Positions 15,857 through 22,595 of a DNA stretch of 52,455 nt are shown here, piece by piece (positions within the stretch are counted from its first letter, which is position 1; each line of letters starts with the position of its first letter). Source of the DNA: Betaproteobacteria bacterium (GTDB taxonomy: Bacteria > Pseudomonadota > Gammaproteobacteria > Burkholderiales > SG8-39). The position numbers were made by a program, and so were the translations under genes. The stretch spans positions 1-52,455 of the forward strand of contig SCTY01000042.1 in assembly GCA_004297625.1 (NCBI GenBank). Direction: 5' to 3'. A model generated the notes under the pieces. That model ran no database searches and was not told the DNA's origin. It saw only the letters and a program-made list of their open reading frames with translations.

Positions 15857-16708
15857 TTACTTGTTGCCGCCCTTGCGTCCCGGGTTGCCCGGCGTTCCGC
15901 CGAGCTCGTCGTTCGAGCGGAACGGGTTGCCTTGGTTCGAGTTGCCGGGATCGCAGCCCTCGGGTCCGTTGCCCACGCCCTGGTTGCAGCGCTGCTGCGG
16001 CGGGTTGAAGGTGCCGCCCCCGCAGCCGGTGGCGGCGACGCCGGTCAGCGTCACTGCGGCCTTCGCCAGGGCGCGTCCGGCGAAGGTTCCGCCGGTAGCG
16101 GTGATCGCCGCGCCCGCGAGAATGGTTCCCTTGAACTCCGAAGTCGTCATCGTCGCGGCCTCGGCGACCCACCAATACACGTTGCACGCCAGCGCGCCGT
16201 TGGCCATGACCACCGAGAAGTTGGTGCCCGTAAGGGCGCCGGTGCCGCCGGTTCCGATTTTGAAAATCCAGGCCGCGTTTGCGTCGCCCTGCCCGTCGAG
16301 TATCAACGTGGTGTCCGTGAACGTCACGCCTGCGGCGTTACAGTAGACCCCCGGCGTGAGCGTGAGCGTCGCGCCTGTGTAAGCTGTAGCCAACGACCCG
16401 GTGCACGAAATGGCCGCGTACTGGTCGTACGCGCTGTTGAAGTCGGTTAAAACTTCGGCCGAGACCGGCGCGATGATCGCCCCCGTAATCGTGCACCCGG
16501 TCTGAACGACCGAGGCCGGGAGGCCCGAGGAGCCCACGTCTCCGGTGATGGTGGAATTGGTGCAGGTCACCGCCCCGCCACCGCCGGGTGCTGCGCTCAG
16601 GACCGCGAAGCTCGACGCGGCGCCCAGTGTTGGCGCGCTCTGCGCGAATGCAGCCTGGCTGAGCAGCGCCAGTAAACACGCGGAGAAATACTTCAGACAA
16701 GAATTCAT
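15857..16708 (-). CDS. Exported DUF3494 ice-binding-like protein
   Basis: This 283-residue protein has a signal peptide (MNSCLKYFSACLLALLSQAAFAQ). The mature part has the DUF3494 ice-binding-fold pattern: PTLGAASSFAVLSAA at the start, NSTITGDVGSSGLPAS, then LTLTPGVYCNAAGVTF, WIFKIGTGGTGALTG and FKGTILAGAAITATGGTFAG. The family forms an irregular beta-solenoid; some members bind ice and many are adhesins of unknown ligand. After about residue 238 there is a Gly/Asn/Pro-rich tail (CNQGVGNGPEGCDPGNSNQG). Whether it binds ice cannot be told from sequence. The upstream gap holds dyads at 16810 and 16902. Confidence 0.85.
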   Translation of the reverse strand: MNSCLKYFSACLLALLSQAAFAQSAPTLGAASSFAVLSAAPGGGGAVTCTNSTITGDVGSSGLPASVVQTGCTITGAIIAPVSAEVLTDFNSAYDQYAAISCTGSLATAYTGATLTLTPGVYCNAAGVTFTDTTLILDGQGDANAAWIFKIGTGGTGALTGTNFSVVMANGALACNVYWWVAEAATMTTSEFKGTILAGAAITATGGTFAGRALAKAAVTLTGVAATGCGGGTFNPPQQRCNQGVGNGPEGCDPGNSNQGNPFRSNDELGGTPGNPGRKGGNK

Positions 16709-16809
16709 TGCGCCACCTCTATGGTTTTTTCTTCCACGACGGGAGCAGCCCTCGGAGGATTGCGGATCCCGTCACGAGCGCAGTTATCCGCCGTGCGCGG
16801 AGGGCTGAC

Positions 16810-16825
16810 TGTGCGTCAGCGTACA
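16810..16825. promoter_or_regulatory. 16-bp stress-island dyad (best match)
   Basis: TGTGCGTCAGCGTACA has intact TGTGCG and CGTACA arms around four bases. It lies 102 bp before the start of the leftward ice-binding-like gene and 165 bp before the rightward gene at 16991. It is one of about a dozen copies in the island. Confidence 0.65.
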
Positions 16826-16901
16826 GAACGCGGAAATTCGCTGGCTGGGGTCCGAATGCGGTCTGCTTTGCCGGCGGCGACTCAGAGAGCGCTGCGCCCG
16901 C

Positions 16902-16917
16902 TGTGCGCCAGCGTACC
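16902..16917 (+). promoter_or_regulatory. 16-bp stress-island dyad
   Basis: TGTGCGCCAGCGTACC differs from the commonest form only in the last base. It lies 73 bp before the ATG at 16991, with a further inverted pair, TGTACG-AGGAG-CGCACA, at 16925-16941. The clustering suggests more than one regulator dimer can bind here. Confidence 0.6.
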
Positions 16918-16990
16918 GACGCAATGTACGAGGAGCGCACACAGTGCTGACATGGATCCATCTGCACGCGTCGATCGGCAAGACCGCGGC

Positions 16991-17386
16991 ATGACCTATG
17001 GCGATGGTCACATCACCGAATCCTCGGGGTACGTGCGCGTCGAATTCGGGAGTTGCAGCTGCGGCGAGCTGGAGGAGGTCTATCGGGCCTTTGCCGTCCT
17101 GTGCGTGGACAAGCACGCCAACCGCGCGTTGCTGAAGGCGGGTGACGATGCGCCGGAGGGTCATTACGCGCTGCGCGACGCTCTTCACGCCATGGCGCGG
17201 CACGCCGTGATTCCACCGGACTTCAAGCTCGCGCTTGTGCCCAGCACACGGCCGATCGAGACCGTGTATCGGGAGGCGCAGCGGCAGCTACGCGCCGCCG
17301 GATTCAACGCCTGGGTCTTTCGTCGCGAGAACGAAGCCGTGGAGTGGCTGGAGGGGCGGGCGACGCGCGGGGTGACGGCATCGTGA
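16991..17386 (+). CDS. Conserved hypothetical protein, possibly STAS/SpoIIAA-like
   Basis: This 131-residue soluble alpha/beta protein begins MTYGDGHITESSGYVRVEFG. Later text includes RALLKAGDDAPEGHYALRDA and DFKLALVPSTRPIETVYREA, with a C-terminal FRRENEAVEWLEG resembling the end of SpoIIAA-like/STAS proteins, where WL near the tail is common. It has three cysteines (CSCGE, then C). The start at 16991 matches the usual short N-terminus; an in-frame ATG at 16952 is possible. Two dyads lie directly upstream. I would expect a stress or signalling role, but this is inference. Confidence 0.65.
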   Translation: MTYGDGHITESSGYVRVEFGSCSCGELEEVYRAFAVLCVDKHANRALLKAGDDAPEGHYALRDALHAMARHAVIPPDFKLALVPSTRPIETVYREAQRQLRAAGFNAWVFRRENEAVEWLEGRATRGVTAS

Positions 17387-17421
17387 GCGTCGGGAAACCG
17401 AGACAGGTCAAATGCTTGGGG

Positions 17422-17437
17422 TGTGCGCCGCCGTACA
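17422..17437 (+). promoter_or_regulatory. 16-bp stress-island dyad
   Basis: TGTGCGCCGCCGTACA has both perfect arms. It lies 33 bp before the ATG of the PAS gene at 17471, in the 84-bp gap after the preceding gene. Confidence 0.65.
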
Positions 17438-17470
17438 GATCGCGCAACGCGCGGCGGCTATGGTGCGCGG

Positions 17471-17869
17471 ATGAAAACGAATCCGATGCGCGAATCCTCA
17501 ATCTGCCCCGTCGACTTCACGCTGGCGGTCCACGTCAGCCCGGGTGACACCTACGAGTGGTCGAAGGTCCTGCTTGCGAGAGCGCATTTCAATGGCACCC
17601 TCGAGCTGCTGACCGCGGCGTGGGAACGGGTCTTGGGCTACGGGCGCCACGAGATCAAGGGCAAGACGCTGTGCCAGCTCATGGGCTCGAGCCAGGCGGC
17701 CGCGGCCGAGGGGGTCGCGGCGATACTCGACGCGCGCAATCCGGGGCCCGTGGGTCTGAACCTGCGCTGCAGGGACGGGCAGGGCAAATGCCTGACATTG
17801 CACCGCCGGTTCGCTCCGCACGAGCGCACGGTGTACATCGTGGCCGAAGAAACCGGAGACGTTGCCTGA
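17471..17869 (+). CDS. Single-domain PAS protein
   Basis: This 132-residue protein is one PAS fold: FNGTLELLTAAWERVLGYGR, the typical HEIKGKTLCQLM loop, then a C-terminal beta-sheet with LNLRCRDGQGKCLTLHRRFA and YIVAEETGD. There is no kinase, GGDEF or DNA-binding output domain, so it probably acts through a partner or is the sensor half of a split system. It ends one base before the stop of the convergent Crp-like gene. A perfect-arm dyad lies 33 bp upstream. Confidence 0.75.
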   Translation: MKTNPMRESSICPVDFTLAVHVSPGDTYEWSKVLLARAHFNGTLELLTAAWERVLGYGRHEIKGKTLCQLMGSSQAAAAEGVAAILDARNPGPVGLNLRCRDGQGKCLTLHRRFAPHERTVYIVAEETGDVA

Positions 17870-17870
17870 A

Positions 17871-18608
17871 TCAGGCTGCGAGCTTCTGGGAAAGAAGCCG
17901 GTCGGATTCCCGTTTGACCACCGCGTAGCACTCGCAAACCCGCTGTTCCAGTTTCGGCCGATCCAGCACGGTGATGTGGCCGCGATGGTATCGAATCAGC
18001 CCGGCGTCCTGCAGATATCCCGCGGCCTCGGTGACGCCTTCGCGGCGCACGCCCAGCATGTTCGCGATCAGCTCCTGGGTCATGCGGATCTCGTTGGAGG
18101 GCAACCGGTCCAGGCTCAGCAGGAGCCAGCGGCACAGTTGCTGCTCCAGCGTGTGGTGCCGGTTGCACACCGCGGTCTGCGCCATCTGCGTGATCAGCGC
18201 CTGGGTGTAGCGAAGCAGCAAATGCTGCAGCTCGCCGCCGCGCTCGAATTCCCGCTTCAGGATTTCTGCGCGCAACCGGTAGGCATGACCGGCGCTTTGC
18301 ACGATGGCACGGCTCGGGGTGGTCTCCCCTCCCATGAACAGGGAAATCCCGACCACGCTCTCGTTACCTGCGATCGCGATTTCCGCCGAGGCACCGCTCT
18401 CCGTCACGTAGAGCAGGGAAACGATGCCCTCCGTCGGGAAAAATACATGACGCATTCGACTACCGGATTCATAGATGGCCCAGCCAAGCGGCAGAGCAAC
18501 GGGCTCCACATGCTCCAGCAGCCGCTGATAGTCCGCCGCGGGCAGCGCTGCGAGCAAACGATTTTCCGTGGACAGACGCGTCTTTGCTGCGGAAAGATTC
18601 GTGTTCAC
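17871..18608 (-). CDS. Crp/Fnr-family transcription regulator, class B
   Basis: This 245-residue protein is a clean class B member. It has NRLLAALPAADYQRLLEHVE, the VFFPTEGIVSLLYV strand, GNESVVGISLFMGGETTPSR, the helix with TAVCNRHHTLEQQLCRWLLL and the helix-turn-helix MTQELIANMLGVRREGVTEA. The recognition helix keeps Arg-Glu (RREGVTE), the pair CRP uses to read GTG, so a TGTG-type operator is plausible. The C-terminus carries CECYAVVKRE. Cysteines near the N-terminus, as in FNR, are absent. A different perfect dyad (18680-18695) lies about 72 bp upstream of its ATG. Confidence 0.88.
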   Translation of the reverse strand: MNTNLSAAKTRLSTENRLLAALPAADYQRLLEHVEPVALPLGWAIYESGSRMRHVFFPTEGIVSLLYVTESGASAEIAIAGNESVVGISLFMGGETTPSRAIVQSAGHAYRLRAEILKREFERGGELQHLLLRYTQALITQMAQTAVCNRHHTLEQQLCRWLLLSLDRLPSNEIRMTQELIANMLGVRREGVTEAAGYLQDAGLIRYHRGHITVLDRPKLEQRVCECYAVVKRESDRLLSQKLAA

Positions 18609-18679
18609 GTGCCCCCTCCAATCCCCATCGGTTCCGAGAGCCGGACGGTCACGGGTTCTTACCGGGGATTATACCGATG

Positions 18680-18695
18680 TGTCCGATACAGGACA
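18680..18695. promoter_or_regulatory. Perfect TGTCC-N6-GGACA dyad
   Basis: TGTCCGATACAGGACA has perfect 5-bp arms and 6-bp spacing, the geometry of Crp-family sites, but a different half-site from the recurrent TGTGCG motif. It lies in the 319-bp gap (18609-18927) between a leftward Crp-like gene and a rightward DUF3096 gene, 71 bp before the former. Apart from this and the variant dyad at 18846, I see nothing in that gap. Confidence 0.5.
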
Positions 18696-18845
18696 TACCT
18701 CCAAAGAGCGCGAGTGGATGATCCCTGCGTCTCGCCGGACTGGCAGGCTTCCACGACTCGAGTTGAGGCCGAGCCCGAATGTTGATCTCGTTGTCCAGCC
18801 CATTGCGGCGCACGCCTTGCCGGCGGGGGAGCTTCGGCCCCGCTC

Positions 18846-18861
18846 GGCGCGCCAGCGAACA
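18846..18861 (+). promoter_or_regulatory. Variant 16-bp stress-island dyad
   Basis: GGCGCGCCAGCGAACA keeps the CGCCAGCG core, with a weakened left arm and CGAACA on the right. It is followed by TACGGCG, as is the site at 22521. It lies 66 bp before the DUF3096 gene. Confidence 0.4.
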
Positions 18862-18927
18862 TACGGCGGCCCGTTCAGGAGGGAACATCGCGTACGAGCG
18901 CAGACCGCGCTGCATAAAGGAGAGCCC

Positions 18928-19077
18928 ATGAACATCACCTTGAGCCTTGCGCCCCTGTTATCGCTGGTCGCCGGGATCCTCATCCTGGTCGTGCCGCGCC
19001 TGCTGAGCTACATCGTCGCGGCCTACCTCATCGTCGCCGGAATTCTCGGACTGTTCGGCGATATTCGCCTTAGCTGA
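18928..19077 (+). CDS. DUF3096-family small membrane protein
   Basis: The 49-residue protein begins MNITLSLAPLLSLVAGILIL and ends VAGILGLFGDIRLS. Two membrane helices are joined by VPRLLSYIVA, the DUF3096 pattern. AAAGGAGAGCCC precedes the ATG at 18928. Such proteins are common beside Crp-like and CsbD genes in betaproteobacteria; their function is unknown. Longer in-frame readings upstream have no ribosome site. Confidence 0.85.
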   Translation: MNITLSLAPLLSLVAGILILVVPRLLSYIVAAYLIVAGILGLFGDIRLS

Positions 19078-19121
19078 AGGCAGCTGCCGGCACGCCGGCG
19101 GGCGTTCTCGGGCTTACGGGC

Positions 19122-19292
19122 TTACTTGTGTATCGGATCGATCTTGTGCTCGCGGGCCAGCCATTCGGCAAGCTGCTTTTCCCGGGCTCGCGTGGCGGCC
19201 GCGTCAAGGCCCTCTTCGCTCCGGCGGCGCCATTGCCGGCGGGCGCTGCCCTCGATCCGCTTCCACTTGCCTCTGATGCATTCCCAGTTCAC
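19122..19292 (-). CDS. Diverged CsbD-like small protein
   Basis: A GTG at 19290-19292 preceded by AAGGACGGCAA opens a 56-residue protein starting VNWECIRGKWKRIEGSARRQ. The N-W-x2-I-x-G-x-W-K pattern matches YjbJ/CsbD proteins (typically MNWDRIEGNWKQ), followed by a W of the second repeat and a helical Ala/Arg-rich end. It is more basic and shorter than the CsbD at 11813. It is short and easily missed. The role is presumed to be in general stress. Confidence 0.65.
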   Translation of the reverse strand: MNWECIRGKWKRIEGSARRQWRRRSEEGLDAAATRAREKQLAEWLAREHKIDPIHK

Positions 19293-19378
19293 TTGCCGTC
19301 CTTGCTCAAACAGGACGGGAGGCTACGCGGAATGGGCGGCTGCGTCCGTTCGGCCCCACACTCAGCCTCGGGCGAAAG

Positions 19379-19849
19379 CTACTTGACCCAGAGGTCGTTG
19401 TGCACCGTGCGCACGCCGTTCACCCCGGCGGTCACACGGCCGGCACGCGAGGCGATATCGGGCACGCTCACGAGGCCCGAAAGCTGTACCCGGCTTTCGT
19501 ACGTCTCGACGGAGATCGATAGCGAAGGGATGCCCCTTTCGGCCAGCAGCGCGGCCTTCACTCTTGCAGTGATCGCCGAGTCGTGCAGGATGCGCTTGCG
19601 GTTGTCGTCCACGGCGGCAGCGTATTCGACATCCGACAGATAGCCGTCCTTGTTCACGTCGAAGGAAGCAAAACGCTTCCGGATTTCCAGGCTGGCCAGC
19701 GCCTCGACTCTGCTGATGGAGCCGTCGCGGTTGCGGTCGAGCGCAACGAAGCCGGCGCCGGGCCCGGAGAGCGGCGTCATGTCGCCGCCCGCCTGCGCGA
19801 GCGCCGCAGCGCTCGCGAGCATCAAGGCGGTAGCGGTGAACGCGCGCAT
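19379..19849 (-). CDS. Exported EF-hand / BON-domain fusion
   Basis: This 156-residue protein has a signal peptide (MRAFTATALMLASAAALAQA), then two EF-hand-like loops, DRNRDGSISRVE (near 37-48) and DVNKDGYLSDVE (near 60-71), then a BON domain (DSAITARVKAALLAERGIPS, SVETYESRVQLSGLVS, GVRTVHNDLWVK). BON domains bind phospholipid or protein in the periplasm; the EF loops would bind calcium. The fusion suggests calcium-responsive envelope binding. The ATG at 19847-19849 was chosen because the signal peptide begins there; the frame is open further upstream through gene overlap. No strong ribosome site is seen. Confidence 0.75.
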   Translation of the reverse strand: MRAFTATALMLASAAALAQAGGDMTPLSGPGAGFVALDRNRDGSISRVEALASLEIRKRFASFDVNKDGYLSDVEYAAAVDDNRKRILHDSAITARVKAALLAERGIPSLSISVETYESRVQLSGLVSVPDIASRAGRVTAGVNGVRTVHNDLWVK

Positions 19850-19884
19850 ATCGACAAGGAAGTCACGTCTATTCGCCCGGGCAC

Positions 19885-20181
19885 TCACCCTGAGCATGCG
19901 GTCGCCGGCGCGAGATCGACAACGACCAGCACGTCCTCGCCGAAGCGCGGTACGCCAAGGGTGCTCATCAGGCGCCGCTCCTGCGCTGCCGACTCGAGCC
20001 GCAGAAAGCACAGCGCCCGCCGTTTCTCGGCCTCGGCCATGGTCAGTATGTCGATCCGCGTGACCCTGCCGAATTCGGCGCAAAGCTCGCTGACCGCGGA
20101 GCGCAGGCTCGCGGCGTCGCCGCAGCCGGCCAGCGATTTCAGCCGGTCTCGGGATGACGTCAACGGCAGAGATGTGCTCAC
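19885..20181 (-). CDS. Conserved small alpha/beta protein of unknown function
   Basis: The 98-residue protein starts at a GTG (20179-20181) overlapping the stop of the upstream kinase fragment as GTGA, which is strong evidence of coupling. Text includes AGCGDAASLRSAVSELCAEF, VTRIDILTMAEAEKRRALCF and FGEDVLVVVDL. Its alternation of helix and strand (beta-alpha-beta-beta, with ALCFLRLES like an RNP1-type strand) resembles an RRM fold, but this is only a guess. Two or three cysteines are present. Another possibility is a regulatory subunit for the kinase fragment. Confidence 0.6.
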   Translation of the reverse strand: MSTSLPLTSSRDRLKSLAGCGDAASLRSAVSELCAEFGRVTRIDILTMAEAEKRRALCFLRLESAAQERRLMSTLGVPRFGEDVLVVVDLAPATACSG

Positions 20182-20531
20182 GCTATCCGAGGAATCGGCA
20201 GGCTTACCGTAATGGTCGTGCCGCCGTTGCTTGCGTCCGCGACCTCGCAATGCCCCTGATAACGGCTCGCCCCGGCGTGGCGCGCGACATTGCTCAGCGC
20301 CTCGTTATAGATGTCGAAGATCGTCGCGGCGTAGTCCTCGGGCAGATCGAGGCCGGCCGCATCGTTCATGGTCAACTCGTAACGCACGCCGGTGACCTTC
20401 TGGAACCGGCGCACGTGCCATTCGATGGTCCCCGCCAGGCCCAGCGTGTCGAGCAGGACCGATCCGAGCTCGGCCGAGATCTGCCGGGCCCAGCGGTCGG
20501 TGCGGTGCAGGCGGGCGCTTGCGCGGTTCAC
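20178..20531 (-). pseudogene. Histidine kinase fragment lacking phospho-acceptor and G1 box
   Basis: The 117-residue frame reads like a NarX-type kinase with pieces missing. It starts in the helix after the phospho-acceptor (RWARQISAELGSVLLDTLGL) and continues through the N-box IYNEALSNVARHAGASR. It then jumps directly to the G2-end text GHCEVADASNGGTTITVSLP. The D-x-G-x-G (G1) segment and the His-containing helix are absent, so it cannot be an active kinase. The reading frame is intact and coupled to the next gene, so it may be expressed as a pseudokinase. A dyad lies 37 bp upstream of the ATG. Confidence 0.65.
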
Positions 20532-20567
20532 TTGGCGGAACCCTATCTGCCTCGGCGCAGGGCCATC

Positions 20568-20583
20568 TGTGCGCTGGCGTACG
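20568..20583. promoter_or_regulatory. 16-bp stress-island dyad upstream of kinase fragment and candidate sRNA
   Basis: TGTGCGCTGGCGTACG; in the leftward direction it reads CGTACGCCAGCGCACA. It lies 37 bp before the leftward kinase fragment and just before the rightward candidate small RNA, so it could control both. Confidence 0.55.
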
Positions 20584-20594
20584 GAACGACCGGC

Positions 20595-20700
20595 GCCAGG
20601 GGCACGATCATGGACGTGTCATCCGGCAGCCTTCCTCCTCCCCAATTGCCGGATGCTTGCAAGGCCCGCGACGGCGATCCTGTCGCGGGCCTTTTTCTTT
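20595..20700 (+). ncRNA. Candidate small RNA with anti-Shine-Dalgarno loop
   Basis: The rightward strand holds two perfect hairpins in about 80 bases. The first is an 8-bp stem, ATCCGGCA (20621-20628) with TGCCGGAT (20647-20654). It encloses an 18-base loop whose core CCTTCCTCCTCCCC is complementary to purine-rich ribosome-binding sites. The second is a 12-bp stem followed by TTTTTCTTTCTT, a classic intrinsic terminator. No convincing protein is encoded: a 29-codon frame from 20610 runs into the terminator. A dyad of the island motif ends 12 bases before the drawn start. The C-rich loop resembles CCUCCUCCC-type regulatory RNAs known from other Proteobacteria. The 5' end is a guess. Confidence 0.55.
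20661..20700 (+). terminator. Strong intrinsic terminator
   Basis: AAGGCCCGCGAC (20661-20672) pairs perfectly with GTCGCGGGCCTT (20682-20693) around a 9-base loop, then TTTCTTTCTT follows. The T-tract is on the rightward strand. The leftward AI-2E-type gene ends inside the downstream edge, but in its direction no good T-tract follows, so the terminator belongs mainly to the rightward transcript. Confidence 0.85.
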
Positions 20701-20701
20701 C

Positions 20702-21796
20702 TTAGCGGCCTAGCAGCGCTCCGACCGGGTGGAGCGATTCGACCCGATCGCAGACGACCTTTGCGATGGCGACGAGCGGCGCGCCGAGCAGCAGGCCCCA
20801 GATGCCCCACAGCCAGCCGAAGAAGAGCAGCGCAATGAACAGCACGGCGGCGTTCACGCTCGCGAACCGGCTCTGCAGCCAGGTGGTGAAGAGCAGTCCG
20901 GCCGCGCCCGCCACCGCGAGCGACGCGCCAGCGACCGCAGCCGCAGAAAGCAGCGAGCCGAACTGCAGATAGGCGGCCAGGCCGCTGGCAAGCGCGATCG
21001 CGACCGGGCCGAGGTACGGAATGAAGTGCAGCACGCCGGCGGCAACGCCCCATACGGGCGCCTGGCCGACGCCGAGCGCCTCGAACGCGAGCCAGGTTCC
21101 GGCCGCGACCAGCGCGTTCGACAGGACCGTGGAAAACAGGTAGCGCTGGATCTGCGTGTCGATCTCCTCCAGCATTCGCACGGCATCCTTCTTGGCCGCG
21201 AGCGAGGGCCCGACCAGCTGCACCAGCTTGCGGCGGAAGTGCTCGCCCGCGGCTAGCAGGAAAAAAGCGAGCAGCAGCACGATCGGCGCTTGCGCCGCGA
21301 CCGTCATCAACAGGCCGGATTGCGCGAGCATGTAATCGCTCATCCAGGTGGCGGGGGCGGGAGCGGGTGCCGCCAGCGTTGCCTTGCGCGCGGCGATCGG
21401 GAGGGGATGCGGCTTGCCTCCGCCCGCGGCGTCGGCGGCGGCGCCCTCCAGCTCGTTGGCGGCTGCCTGCATGTTCTGCAGCGGTGTCGGGCCTCCCGCG
21501 CGCGCCGCGCTGAGCTCCTGCCGCAGCTTGCGCGCGGCCTCGGGGAGCTTTTCCACCATCGCCGCGGCGTCGTCGCTTAACGAGAATGCGATCCAGGAGA
21601 AGCCGCCGACGACGGCTGCGAGAACAAGTGCTGCCGCCGCGGCGCGGGGCACGCGGCACTTGACGAGCCAGTCCACGGCCGGGCATAGCGCGTAGCTCGC
21701 CAGGATTCCGATCAGCAATGGAATGAAAAAGGCCCGCGCGAGATAGAGGGCAGCGATGAGCGCGATGAGCGCAAGCAGCGCCGGCGCGCGGTACAT
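20702..21796 (-). CDS. AI-2E-family (PerM-type) transporter
   Basis: This 364-residue polytopic membrane protein has about 7-8 helices: ALLALIALIAALYLARAFFI at the start, SDYMLAQSGLLMTVAAQAPI near 150, LLFFGWLWGIWGLLLGAPLV near the end and a long central soluble loop. The GWLWGIWGLLLGAPL block matches the end of the AI-2E/PerM exporter family. The substrate is unknown; the family name comes from E. coli TqsA. The ATG overlaps the stop of the upstream gene at 21796. The length is normal. Confidence 0.88.
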   Translation of the reverse strand: MYRAPALLALIALIAALYLARAFFIPLLIGILASYALCPAVDWLVKCRVPRAAAAALVLAAVVGGFSWIAFSLSDDAAAMVEKLPEAARKLRQELSAARAGGPTPLQNMQAAANELEGAAADAAGGGKPHPLPIAARKATLAAPAPAPATWMSDYMLAQSGLLMTVAAQAPIVLLLAFFLLAAGEHFRRKLVQLVGPSLAAKKDAVRMLEEIDTQIQRYLFSTVLSNALVAAGTWLAFEALGVGQAPVWGVAAGVLHFIPYLGPVAIALASGLAAYLQFGSLLSAAAVAGASLAVAGAAGLLFTTWLQSRFASVNAAVLFIALLFFGWLWGIWGLLLGAPLVAIAKVVCDRVESLHPVGALLGR

Positions 21797-22134
21797 CAGT
21801 CGAGCGGGCGCGCGCCGCCGATGACGATCAGGCGCTCTTTCAGGCGCCAGGTGGTGGGAAGCGCCTCCAGGAAGATGCTGCTCGAGCCGTCGGCCATGCG
21901 CACCGTGTATTCGTACGTCTGGCGGCCGCCAGGATCCGCGGTCGGCGGGACCTCCCGCTTCGACTCGATCCAGCCGCAGTGCGGGCAGCGCCGCATGGCC
22001 GGGACGGTGAGCTCAAACTGCTGCGGCAACGCGATCGCTTCCGCCTCGATTGCCGGACCGGGCGCCCAGGCGACGAGCCCCAAGGCGGCCGCACCGAGGA
22101 GCGCCACGGCTTGCCAGGTCGTGGGGAAGCGCAT
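21796..22134 (-). CDS. Exported or membrane-anchored protein of unknown function
   Basis: The 112-residue protein has an N-terminal hydrophobic segment (about 5-25, AVALLGAAALGLVAWAPGPA), probably an anchor or signal peptide. A C-x2-C pair follows (RRCPHCGWIESKREVPP), then beta strands (YEYTVRMADGSSSIFLEALP). The pair may bind metal or form a disulfide. It sits between the M48-type lipoprotein fragment and the AI-2E transporter, with stop/start overlaps on both sides, so the three are one leftward transcription unit. I do not recognise the family. Confidence 0.7.
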   Translation of the reverse strand: MRFPTTWQAVALLGAAALGLVAWAPGPAIEAEAIALPQQFELTVPAMRRCPHCGWIESKREVPPTADPGGRQTYEYTVRMADGSSSIFLEALPTTWRLKERLIVIGGARPLD

Positions 22135-22488
22135 TCAGCGCCGGCCGAGCGCGGCTTGATAGAGCGGCATGACCGTCGGCCGCCGCGCTTCGATCTGCTG
22201 CACGCGGCTCGAGTCGGCGGGGTGGCTGCTCAGGAACTCCGGCGCACGGCCGCCGGTGATCGCGCGCACGCGCTGGAGCATCGCGCCGTCGCGGTTGAGC
22301 ACGCCTTTGCGCGCGGCGTCGGCGAGCAGCCTGGCGTAGCTCTCCGCGCCCATCTGCTCGAGCTGCTGCGAGGAGACGAGCATCAATTGCCTGCGATCGG
22401 CGCCGACCGCGCCGCCGGAGGTAGTGGTCTCGCAGGCAGCGAGCATCGCGAGAAGGAGCAGCGCGCACGGAATGGTCAGGCGGGCCAT
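22135..22488 (-). pseudogene. M48-type lipoprotein with the catalytic domain deleted
   Basis: This 117-residue frame has a lipoprotein signal peptide (lipobox LAAC, Cys about 18). It continues with TSGGAVGADRRQLMLVSSQQ, the N-terminal text of LoiP/YcaL-type M48 metallopeptidases, up to LQRVRAIT. It then jumps to GGRAPEFLSSHPADSSRVQQ and MPLYQAA, the C-terminal text of the same family. The roughly 130-150 residues between, which include the HExxH zinc site, are missing. The reading frame is preserved. It cannot be a peptidase; it may be expressed as a short lipoprotein or be an assembly artefact. The start follows an ATG at 22486-22488. Confidence 0.7.
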
Positions 22489-22520
22489 GCGCCATTGTCG
22501 GCACCAGGCGACGCGCAATC

Positions 22521-22536
22521 CGTGCGTCAACGTACA
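22521..22536 (+). promoter_or_regulatory. 16-bp stress-island dyad
   Basis: CGTGCGTCAACGTACA lies 59 bp before the ATG of the DUF883 gene at 22596 and 33 bp before the leftward lipoprotein gene. It is followed by TACGGCG, as at 18846. Confidence 0.55.
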
Positions 22537-22595
22537 TACGGCGCTCCATCTGCGCCGTAGCCTTGGTCTTCGAAATTTCAACCGGGAGAAGCACC

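Noticed and set aside
15539..16450. Long rightward frame across the remnant and ice-binding gene
   Set aside because: It is a high-GC shadow of two leftward features and has no family-like text.
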